Source: Dehalococcoidia bacterium (GTDB taxonomy: Bacteria > Chloroflexota > Dehalococcoidia > GIF9 > UBA5629). From it: a stretch of 32,955 nucleotides of DNA. Every line of letters starts with the position of its first letter. Positions within the stretch are counted from its first letter, which is position 1. Positions 7,284 to 12,876 of this stretch are shown here, piece by piece. The notes under the pieces were generated by a model that saw nothing but the letters and a program-made list of their open reading frames with translations, was not told the DNA's origin and made no database searches. The position numbers were made by a program, and so were the translations under genes. The stretch is from the NCBI GenBank assembly GCA_003142375.1, contig PLME01000012.1, positions 5,383 through 38,337 of the forward strand. Direction: 5' to 3'.

Positions 7284-7889
7284 TCATTTGTCTGAAGCTT
7301 GAGCCTGCTTCAATTCCCTCAGTAGGAAGGCGAATATAAGAATGCCCAGAGTATCCGCCAGGATCATGGGTGCTGCGATTATATTTACAAGCTTCAATGA
7401 ATTTTCGAAAGGACGGGCCATGAGGAGCAGAAGACCCATATCCGCTGCTTCCATAAGGAAGGCGAATAGCGTTGGTTTCCAGATGCCGATGTTACCTTTC
7501 CAGAGCATGAAAAGCAGGCCGCCGGCCAGGCCGCTGGTAACGGTGCCGATTGTGCAGGGCACCGCTGTAAAACCACCCATGAAATAACGGTGCACCCCGC
7601 CGATCAATCCTGCTCCAAGCCCCACCCATGGGCCTCCCAGGAGACCGGCAATCATTGGCCCCAGGTTCCTGATATTGGCAATAGCCCCCGATGTTTGGAT
7701 GCCCGTATAAGTCCCATAAACGGCAAAAAGGCCGAAAATTACTGCCAGCACCACTTGATCAAGGATGCTCAGTTTTTTTGCCAGCATGCGGTTAAAAAAC
7801 TTGATATGGAAGAGCAGAAAGAAAACCACCAGTAACAGGCTGGCCCTTTCAATGAGGGCCCACAAGATCCCGAAAATAGATGAGTCCAT
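7284..7889 (-). CDS. Stand-alone LytS-type 5TM membrane domain protein
   Basis: The 201-aa product is an integral membrane protein matching the 5TM receptor domain of LytS-like sensor kinases. The conserved core reads NIRNLGPMIAGLLGGPWVGLG, followed by LIGGVHRYFMGGFTAVPC, a recognisable LytS/YehU signature at about residues 72-113. About six hydrophobic segments are visible. Usually this domain is joined to GAF, histidine-kinase or GGDEF domains; here the protein ends shortly after the membrane part, with a short charged tail. It may act as a small-molecule binder or transporter-like subunit, or signal with a separate partner; none is encoded next to it. AGGAGA precedes the ATG. Confidence 0.82.
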   Translation of the reverse strand: MDSSIFGILWALIERASLLLVVFFLLFHIKFFNRMLAKKLSILDQVVLAVIFGLFAVYGTYTGIQTSGAIANIRNLGPMIAGLLGGPWVGLGAGLIGGVHRYFMGGFTAVPCTIGTVTSGLAGGLLFMLWKGNIGIWKPTLFAFLMEAADMGLLLLMARPFENSLKLVNIIAAPMILADTLGILIFAFLLRELKQAQASDK

Positions 7890-8465
7890 GATGTCTCCTT
7901 TCCCGGAACGGGCGTTTAATTAAGGGCTGACTTGGTCTACGGCGGATACATTTTACACCCACGCGGCGGTCACTTTCCATTGTCTGAAAAGGAAGGTGCA
8001 AATAAAATATTGCAGAAAGCGATTTACAAAACTGCGCAAAAAGCCCAAATAGCAACCGACAAATAGTTTATTGGCATCAAGCCCCAGGGTCTATCGGGCC
8101 GCACCGTAAAACAAAGATGCGGTATCCATTTGAGTGCAAATATGCTCGTTTATTAAAGTAAATCAGGTATACGGATTAGTTCACTACGCATTTTAGGGTA
8201 CGCTTTTGGGTTGCACATTTCTGTAAAAAAATCACGTTCTAAACCGATGTATTGAATATCGGTGTATGGTTTACTTTAATCAAGGTGAAATAAATTCAGG
8301 TCGCAGAATTTCCTGCTTGCGCAGTAAAGATATCAAAACCGAATTATTCAAAATGACCGTGCCGGATCCCGGCCGGTTGCCTGGCGGAGGTAGGGCTCCC
8401 GCACCTGGTATTGATCACCTTAAAAATGCGTCGAAACCTTGAATATATTAATCAGGAGTACTTTG
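7890..8465. other. Gene-poor stretch with an inverted repeat
   Basis: No supported gene is seen in these 576 bases. Outer arms at 8152-8164 and 8268-8280 are inverted copies with 12 of 13 bases matching (ATTAAAGTAAATC against the complement of GGTTTACTTTAAT). Between them a small hairpin pairs ACCGAT (8243-8248) with ATCGGT (8258-8263). The 3' part (about 8360-8410) is GC-rich with short self-complementary stretches such as GCCGGATCCCGGC. I could not match it to a riboswitch class. The 129-base unit could be a decayed miniature element or the control region of the rhodanese gene. Confidence 0.4.
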
Positions 8466-8876
8466 ATGAAAGCGTCACATGCTGCCGTATTCTACGCGAT
8501 CTTTTTTGCCGTGGTCCTGGTTGTGACAGGTGGGTTTGTATTTAAAAGAACCACGCAGGATGTCTCACCGTTATGGCTAACTCCCCAGCAAGCCAAGAAC
8601 CTGATCGATAAGACATCCGACGTGGTTGTCATTGATCTGTCACGCCATTTCTACAATGACGGACATCTACCTGGCGCACTTAATTATCCGCGCTGCGCCT
8701 TACCTTACGTGCTCTCAAATCTCAATAAAAATAGGACATATATTGTCTATTGCCATTGGACCGGGGATCCGCTTGCCAGTGCCTATCATCTGAAAGAAGC
8801 GGGATTTAACAACGTCTACGCACTGGAAGGTAATTACGGCGCCTGGGCAGACGCCGGTTACCCGGTCGTGAATTGA
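8466..8876 (+). CDS. Membrane-anchored rhodanese-like protein
   Basis: The 136-aa product starts with a hydrophobic anchor (residues 6-26) followed by one rhodanese domain. The expected elements are VVVIDLSRHFYNDGHLPGALN (53-73) and the active-site loop at Cys96 in YCHWTGDPLAS. Such domains bind sulfur as a cysteine persulfide; here it would sit on the outer face of the membrane. I chose the ATG at 8466 because AGGAG (8454-8458) is seven bases before it. An in-frame ATG at 8439 lacks a ribosome site. The gene converges with a minus-strand membrane protein gene that ends one base beyond its own stop. The sulfur acceptor is unknown. Confidence 0.87.
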   Translation: MKASHAAVFYAIFFAVVLVVTGGFVFKRTTQDVSPLWLTPQQAKNLIDKTSDVVVIDLSRHFYNDGHLPGALNYPRCALPYVLSNLNKNRTYIVYCHWTGDPLASAYHLKEAGFNNVYALEGNYGAWADAGYPVVN

Positions 8877-8877
8877 G

Positions 8878-9267
8878 CTATTTAGTGAATTTCCCTCCTA
8901 GAGTAAAAGGCGTTGCGTATCCGGCACGCGGGATCGATGCCTTGGGAGAATGAGAAGTGTCAGAATATTCATGCGGTTTTGAAACCAGGGTATCCGAGTA
9001 CGGTTTATCGGAATCACTGGCGGTCTCTGAAGTGCTTTGCCTGGTATGGCCGAGCCCGATCAACAGGCCGGTAAGATATATGCCCAGGAAGGTGCCGAGG
9101 AATGGGAATATGAACTTCAGGAAATGGATATGTGCAGCCGAGTCGACCTGGAGCCCGATCCAGAAAGCGCCGCCCATGCAACCTGGCATGATCACGAATA
9201 TTACGATCGGGAACTTGACCAGGAACTCTATGATGCTGGTATTGGTATTTTGCAACTTTTTCAGCAT
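8878..9267 (-). CDS. Small membrane protein of unknown function, two hydrophobic segments
   Basis: I do not recognise this 129-aa product. It has two membrane segments (about residues 18-40 and 50-73), then a polar Ser/Thr/Asp-rich tail of about 55 residues (QSTSETASDSD and onward). The ATG at 9267 overlaps the TGA of the 37-aa gene upstream (shared bases 9261-9267, ATGCTGA), and GGGTGA lies just before it, which argues for translational coupling. A TTG 15 bases further upstream is the alternative start. The stop is one base from the convergent rhodanese gene. The hairpin of helices plus soluble tail would fit a small membrane complex subunit, but no function can be given. Confidence 0.7.
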   Translation of the reverse strand: MLKKLQNTNTSIIEFLVKFPIVIFVIMPGCMGGAFWIGLQVDSAAHIHFLKFIFPFLGTFLGIYLTGLLIGLGHTRQSTSETASDSDKPYSDTLVSKPHEYSDTSHSPKASIPRAGYATPFTLGGKFTK

Positions 9268-9374
9268 TGCGACATCACCCAAATTAATATTCCAAAGGCA
9301 GCAATGAAAGAGGCAACTATGAAAGAACCTATGAGCACAGATACTAACCCAACTAGATATTCATTACCGTCCAT
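9261..9374 (-). CDS. 37-aa single-pass membrane peptide
   Basis: This very short gene is supported by a perfect AGGAGG (9386-9381) six bases before the ATG, and by a stop that overlaps the next start (ATGCTGA). The product begins MDGNEYLVGLV and is almost wholly hydrophobic from residue 7 to 34 (LVGLVSVLIGSFIVAS and onward), so it should be one membrane helix with a short polar N-terminus. The arrangement suggests that it is made in step with the 129-aa membrane protein and may form a complex with it. No homologue is known to me. Confidence 0.72.
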   Translation of the reverse strand: MDGNEYLVGLVSVLIGSFIVASFIAAFGILIWVMSQC

Positions 9375-9577
9375 GAATAGCCTCCTATCTATTATTTCCG
9401 CGGTTCCCGGGCCTGCCGTCTTCAAGCGCTGGTCTGGGACCGCCGGATTGCCTGGCCTTTACGCTTGGATAGTGTCCACAATAAGGTTTGAATACAATAC
9501 TATAATCAATTCCTGTGCCGATATTTTATTAAAGTGCTTGGCAAACGTTTGTCTAAGACAGTTTGCTGTTGCTGGAT
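9375..9577. other. Intergenic region with nested palindromes
   Basis: No gene is seen. A 24-base element at 9542-9565 combines CAAACGTTTG (9542-9551) with TGTCTAAGACA (9550-9560) inside outer arms CAAAC and GTTTG. It lies 12 bases beyond the stop of the minus-strand XRE gene. It could be an operator or a weak terminator without a T tract. Confidence 0.4.
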
Positions 9578-9790
9578 TTACGACCTGGAGGGAATTCGAT
9601 CCTGTAAATATTTCAGGCAGATATCCGGGTAGTTGGAGGCGAGGCCCTGCAGAAACCGTCGCCCCGGCTTTTTATCACCCGTCAAGACCAGGCACAGCAT
9701 CGATGGAGATATGCCCAACTTGGCTGCCAGCTTGGCATTGGTCAGCTTCTCCTGTTGCATTATATTGTAAAGCTCGGTCTCTAATCTCAT
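9578..9790 (-). CDS. Small XRE-type helix-turn-helix protein (70 aa)
   Basis: The 70-aa product is little more than a Cro/C1-type DNA-binding domain: NAKLAAKLGISPSMLCLVLTGDKKPGRRFLQGLA (about residues 18-51) contains the two helices and the turn. I place the start at the ATG at 9790, since the upstream in-frame extension is AT-rich promoter sequence. The -10 element (9798-9803) is so close that transcription would begin at or next to the ATG, so the mRNA is probably leaderless; no ribosome site is present. It is divergent from a larger XRE regulator, and the two promoters carry related palindromes, which suggests mutual control. Confidence 0.78.
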   Translation of the reverse strand: MRLETELYNIMQQEKLTNAKLAAKLGISPSMLCLVLTGDKKPGRRFLQGLASNYPDICLKYLQDRIPSRS

Positions 9791-9806
9791 GTTTACTATA
9801 TTAAAC
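9791..9806. promoter_or_regulatory. Operator-like palindrome overlapping the -10 of the small XRE gene
   Basis: GTTTACTATATTAAAC has inverted ends (GTTTA/TAAAC) and matches the palindrome at 9864-9879 at 13 of 16 positions. It covers the minus-strand -10 element and abuts the ATG at 9790. Confidence 0.6.
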
Positions 9807-9826
9807 AATAAATTTACTAAAATCAA
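9798..9826 (-). promoter_or_regulatory. Promoter of the small XRE gene
   Basis: On the minus strand TTGATT (9826-9821) and TAATAT (9803-9798) are 17 bases apart. The expected start point is at about 9790-9791, which makes a leaderless transcript. Confidence 0.62.
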
Positions 9827-9843
9827 TATGCAAATGGACATTT

Positions 9844-9872
9844 TTGACATGATTTTTAAAAAGTTTTACTAT
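9844..9872 (+). promoter_or_regulatory. Promoter of the XRE/S24-like regulator gene
   Basis: A consensus TTGACA (9844-9849) is followed after 17 bases by TACTAT (9867-9872). The -10 lies inside the palindrome 9864-9879, so a bound regulator would block polymerase. Confidence 0.75.
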
Positions 9873-9879
9873 GGTAAAC
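9864..9879. promoter_or_regulatory. Operator-like palindrome overlapping the -10 of the XRE/S24-like gene
   Basis: TTTTACTATGGTAAAC contains the inverted pair TTTAC/GTAAA and matches 9791-9806 at 13 of 16 positions. Binding by one or both XRE proteins is inferred. Confidence 0.6.
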
Positions 9880-9909
9880 TGACAGACAGGGGAAAGGCGG
9901 TATAAATAT

Positions 9910-10491
9910 ATGTTACAAGATTTTGTAAAAGATACCCGTTTCAAGAGGGGCCTCTCTCAAGCGGAGCTGGCTAAGCTGGCTGACCTGTCACCTTCTTTTA
10001 TATGCCGCATTGAGAAAGGCGATTACAAATCGGTTACGGTGGCTTCCCTGCAAAAATTATCCCGCGCCCTTAAGGTCAGCATGAACGACATGAGCAACCT
10101 CGTTCTAGATAGGAATCCTAAAGAGGATTTGCTAAAGAAAACGCCATATGAGATAATAAGTGAGCTTTCGCTTTCTTTGCCGGCGATCGTGCCGGTATAT
10201 GCGGAAATAAATAGCAGGCAGATAATTGAATATGTTTTCGTGCCGAGGGAGTTGGCAGTAAACGGGGGGAAGGAGTTGAAGCTGGTTGGGATTAAGGCAG
10301 CGGAGTTGGAGTACGGCAATGTTGTCAATAAGGGTGACATAATTATTTGCGGCAAGGATGTGCCGGCCTCGCCAGGTGATCTCTGCCTGAGGATGGAAGG
10401 TGAGGAGATGGTGGTGGCTCCTTATAAAAAGAAAGACGATTACTTTGCGGTCATCATTCAGGTAGTCAGGGTCGTCAAAAAGCTCAACTAA
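9910..10491 (+). CDS. XRE-family regulator with a LexA/S24-like C-terminal domain
   Basis: The 193-aa product has an N-terminal Cro/C1 helix-turn-helix (about residues 5-62: RGLSQAELAKLADLSPSFIC, then RIEKGDYKSV). A C-terminal part (about 95-190) follows the beta fold of the S24 peptidase/phage-repressor family. In the block VGIKAAELEYGNVVNKGD the position of the catalytic serine of LexA-type repressors is Lys129, so self-cleavage is unlikely; the domain probably serves for dimerisation. It has its own strong promoter with an operator-like palindrome over the -10, and diverges from the 70-aa XRE gene. The pair resembles a C1/Cro switch, yet no phage genes adjoin it. Membrane-protein genes and archaellins flank the locus and might be targets. 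Confidence 0.85.
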   Translation: MLQDFVKDTRFKRGLSQAELAKLADLSPSFICRIEKGDYKSVTVASLQKLSRALKVSMNDMSNLVLDRNPKEDLLKKTPYEIISELSLSLPAIVPVYAEINSRQIIEYVFVPRELAVNGGKELKLVGIKAAELEYGNVVNKGDIIICGKDVPASPGDLCLRMEGEEMVVAPYKKKDDYFAVIIQVVRVVKKLN

Positions 10492-10493
10492 AT

Positions 10494-10517
10494 CCTAGGC
10501 CTTTCTATTAGCCTAGG
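10494..10517. terminator. Hairpin between convergent genes
   Basis: CCTAGGC (10494-10500) pairs with GCCTAGG (10511-10517) around a 10-base loop, just after the XRE/S24-like stop and before the end of the archaellin gene. There is no clear T tract, so termination is only likely. Confidence 0.45.
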
Positions 10518-10551
10518 TTCCCCGTTAATCCACAAAACTACCCGGCTAGAT

Positions 10552-11169
10552 CTAATGTAAATCCATTACCGATTCGATTGCCGGTGGTAACTGTCTCTGA
10601 ATCGTGATCGTTGAACCCAGGGCGGGCTTTACCTGCACCATAAAATAATTGTTGGCCGATATATTATCGACCATGGTATTTCCGGTGCCGAGGTCGCCAA
10701 GATTTATGGTTACCTCGAACTGCTCGCCGGTTTCCAGCAGATTATTGCCATTGCTGTACCCAAGGGCTTGCTTGGACCATTTTACATTGTTAATGTAAGT
10801 CTCGGCGGTGGTCAGGCTTATAACACATTTATTATGCGCGTTCAGTGTTCCATCACAATCCGTCATGTCAATAGGATTACCGGCAATAGCGTTCTTGACT
10901 GTAAAAATGATCTTATCAACCATTGTGTTATCCGCGCTGCCGGCCACGACGGAACCTGACAGCTCCAGGTTGCTCTTGGCCTCATTGAGGCCGGCATAAA
11001 TGGTCTCCTTGCTTCTTTCAGCGGAAAAGAGGCCGGCACTTAGGATTGCGTAGCCGAAAACGGCGGCAACGGTAACAAATGCGATCAAAATAATTGCAGT
11101 CTCCAGCCCGGTCATACCGCTCTGTCTACGGTGCACATTAGATGTGGCACTGATCAATTTCTTAAACAT
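10552..11169 (-). CDS. Archaellin-type filament protein, second copy
   Basis: The 205-aa product has an archaeal-type class III signal peptide: a charged stretch MFKKLISATSNVHRRQSG followed by MTGLETAIILIAFVTVAAVF. Cleavage is expected after Gly18, leaving Glu at +5 of the mature protein as in type IV pilins. The hydrophobic helix, then ERSKETIYAGLNEAKSNLEL and SGSVV, closely follow archaeal archaellins (PF01917). The distal part is a beta domain with two cysteines (105, 115) and ends QLPPAIESVMDLH, nearly as in the first copy. I chose the ATG at 11169 because GGAAGGGGA precedes it; the longer upstream frame is untranslated leader. It lies downstream of its paralogue on the same strand. No archaellum motor or peptidase gene lies in the window. 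Confidence 0.86.
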   Translation of the reverse strand: MFKKLISATSNVHRRQSGMTGLETAIILIAFVTVAAVFGYAILSAGLFSAERSKETIYAGLNEAKSNLELSGSVVAGSADNTMVDKIIFTVKNAIAGNPIDMTDCDGTLNAHNKCVISLTTAETYINNVKWSKQALGYSNGNNLLETGEQFEVTINLGDLGTGNTMVDNISANNYFMVQVKPALGSTITIQRQLPPAIESVMDLH

Positions 11170-11375
11170 CTCTATATTTCCCCTTCCGAGGTTTCCTAAA
11201 TTATAGCTGCACGCTGCAGGCAGTACAGTACCCGGAGGTTCAATATAGGTGAGCCAAAAGTCTCTTTTTATGTGGATTAAAGGAGAATTAAGTGACAAAA
11301 GAAGAAGGGAGGAGGTATGAGGCAAGCATGAATGCGCTGCTGTGGTTTAATTGGGTTATACGAAGAGCCAAAAAC

Positions 11376-11454
11376 TCAATAACGGTTGCTTCCTAATCAC
11401 CGGGCCCCAGCGAGAGGAGCCCGATGACGGGTCGATTGAAGCAACCGTTATTGA
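11376..11454 (-). terminator. Long perfect stem-loop between the two archaellin genes
   Basis: Arms of 17 bases at 11376-11392 and 11438-11454 are perfect inverted copies (TCAATAACGGTTGCTTC and its complement). The 45-base loop contains a second hairpin around CGGGC (11401-11405) and GCCCG (11419-11423). On the minus strand the structure starts 11 bases after the stop of the first archaellin gene and is followed by GTTTTTGG. It could end most transcripts after the first gene, or protect the 3' end of its mRNA. The stem is longer than a usual terminator, and its loop is unusually large. Confidence 0.7.
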
Positions 11455-11465
11455 CGCAGGGAAAA

Positions 11466-12086
11466 TTAATGCAGATCCATCACGGCTTCAATAGCCGGAG
11501 GTAGCTGCCTCTGAATGGTCATAGTGGACCCTATTGAAGGCTTAACCTGAATGTTAAACTGGTCATTGACCGTCAGGTTTTCACTCATCGTTTTTCCAAC
11601 CCCGAGATCGTTGAGGTCGACGGTGATTTCGAACTGCTCGCCTGTCTCCATGAGGTTGTCGCTATCGGCCATGCCGATTGCCTCCTTGGTCCACTTGACG
11701 TTGTTGAAGTAATCATTCTTGGTCGTCAGACTGATGACGCATTTGTTTTGGCCATTGGTTGTGCCATCGCACTCGGTCAGGTCGATAGGGTTGCCGGCGA
11801 CGGCATTCTTAAGTGTAAACAATATTTTCAAGAGCGATTGGGTGTTATTGTCTCCCATGCCTATTACGGATCCTGATAGCTCCATGTTGCTTTTGGCCTC
11901 GGCCAGCCCGGCGTAAACCGTTTCCTTGCCCCTTTCGGCGGAAAACAGGCCCGCGCTGAGGACGGCATAGCCAAAAACCGCAGCCACAGTTACAAAGGCA
12001 ATAAGTATGATGGCGGTTTCCAACCCCGTCATGCCTCTTTCCTCCTTGTGCATGTTAGATAGAGTCTTCATAAATTTGTTGAACAT
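11466..12086 (-). CDS. Archaellin-type filament protein, first copy
   Basis: The 206-aa product carries the class III signal MFNKFMKTLSNMHKEERG, then MTGLETAIILIAFVTVAAVF; cleavage is expected after Gly18, with Glu at +5. The stretch ERGKETVYAGLAEAKSNMEL and SGSVIG matches archaeal archaellins. A beta-rich outer domain follows, with Cys106 and Cys116 placed to form a disulfide, and the end reads IQRQLPPAIEAVMDLH. By eye well over half the residues match the second copy, and the first 45 mature residues are almost identical. GGAGGG lies just before the ATG at 12086. It is promoter-proximal with a TATAAT promoter about 70 bases upstream, so it is likely the major subunit. The filament could be a bacterial archaellum or an archaellin-like pilus. 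Confidence 0.88.
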   Translation of the reverse strand: MFNKFMKTLSNMHKEERGMTGLETAIILIAFVTVAAVFGYAVLSAGLFSAERGKETVYAGLAEAKSNMELSGSVIGMGDNNTQSLLKILFTLKNAVAGNPIDLTECDGTTNGQNKCVISLTTKNDYFNNVKWTKEAIGMADSDNLMETGEQFEITVDLNDLGVGKTMSENLTVNDQFNIQVKPSIGSTMTIQRQLPPAIEAVMDLH

Positions 12087-12393
12087 TTTCCCTCCGTTTG
12101 CGTGTCGGGTTCCTTGAATAAATACCATAGCTTTTCCAATCGACTGTATTCAATTATATCTACATACACTCGATAATCAATGACCTATACGTCCTGACTG
12201 AACCCGTACTTTAGTCCCAGCGCAGATTGGAGTCAGGCCGCTTCTACGCATTTTGGCTTAATACTAAGCAGGCGAACATGCGCTTTTGTGCAAATGTAAA
12301 TTAAGTCCCACGACGGATGGCATTGCATATCACGCATGTTAAATTAAAGGCGTAGAAAACAAAAAGGCAAAATCAATAAAGGAGGTAAAGACA
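12087..12393. other. Intergenic region upstream of the archaellins and the two-CW gene
   Basis: The 307 bases hold the archaellin promoter on the minus strand and, at the other end, a strong AAAGGAGG site for the two-CW gene. The middle part contains CTACGCATTTT (12244 onward), which also occurs in the gene-poor region near 8177. I see no gene in it and no clear plus-strand promoter. Confidence 0.4.
12153..12180 (-). promoter_or_regulatory. Promoter of the archaellin genes
   Basis: On the minus strand TTGATT (12180-12175) and a consensus TATAAT (12158-12153) are 16 bases apart. The leader to the ATG at 12086 would be about 60 bases. The pattern is sigma-70-like, not the sigma-28 type used for bacterial flagellin. 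Confidence 0.62.
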
Positions 12394-12732
12394 ATGGCTG
12401 CAATAGAGATTGAAAACAAGAAGGTCAATGGGGTTGAGGAACAGGTGAAGCTGAATTTCTGGGCAGGCAAGGTTACATGCTGGGACACATGCCATTGTCC
12501 CGACATGATAAAGGCGGAGTGCCCGGCAACAAAATACCAGTTTCTACCTTGCTGGGAGATTGAGGGAACCTACTGCAAACTTGATGACAGAGGGGCGACG
12601 GGGAAGGATACCCGCATTTGTGAAGTGTGCCAGGTATACAAGAAATACGGGGATGGGAAACCGATCAGAATGAAGCTGTTCGGCCGGGGCCTGGACACCA
12701 TGCTGAAGGACCTGGAAAAGGTAGTGCGGTAA
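12394..12732 (+). CDS. Cysteine-rich two-CW-type protein
   Basis: The 112-aa product has eight cysteines in a pattern with two Cys-Trp pairs: CWDTCHCP (29-36) with Cys43, then LPCWEIEGTYC (51-61), and ICEVCQVYKKYG (75-86). This is the layout of small proteins called two-CW domain proteins, which probably hold zinc or an iron-sulfur cluster. No signal peptide or membrane segment is visible, so it should be cytoplasmic. It has a very strong ribosome site (AAAGGAGG) and its own strong terminator, so it is a single-gene unit and probably well expressed. It lies upstream of, and divergent from, the archaellin genes. Function is unknown. Confidence 0.82.
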   Translation: MAAIEIENKKVNGVEEQVKLNFWAGKVTCWDTCHCPDMIKAECPATKYQFLPCWEIEGTYCKLDDRGATGKDTRICEVCQVYKKYGDGKPIRMKLFGRGLDTMLKDLEKVVR

Positions 12733-12763
12733 CATTTAATAACAGAGAAAGTACTCACTGAAT

Positions 12764-12797
12764 AAAAGGGCTGGAGTGACGCACCAGCCCTTTTTTT
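12764..12797 (+). terminator. Rho-independent terminator after the two-CW gene
   Basis: AAAAGGGCTGG (12764-12774) pairs with CCAGCCCTTTT (12784-12794) around a 9-base loop, and the T tract runs from 12791 to 12797. Confidence 0.93.
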
Positions 12798-12876
12798 ATG
12801 CTTGTGCGTCCGAAGTATTAAACGCCCATGCCTTTCAACTTTTCAGAAACCGTGTCCAGTGGGATAGAATGAATAT

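Noticed and set aside
8177-8200. CTACGCATTTT shared with about 12244, considered as a dispersed repeat
   Set aside because: The match is only about 11 bases, and the flanks diverge; chance is likely.
8360-8440. GC-rich folded stretch upstream of the rhodanese gene considered as a riboswitch
   Set aside because: I could not match it to the core of a c-di-GMP or any other class I know, and rhodanese genes are not typical targets.
9037-9804. A 255-codon plus-strand open frame across the small membrane and XRE genes
   Set aside because: It is antisense to three better-supported minus-strand genes, has no ribosome site, and its translation shows no protein-like pattern.
9578-10491. XRE pair considered as the immunity region of a prophage
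   Set aside because: No integrase, replication, packaging or structural gene, and no attachment-site duplication, is visible nearby.
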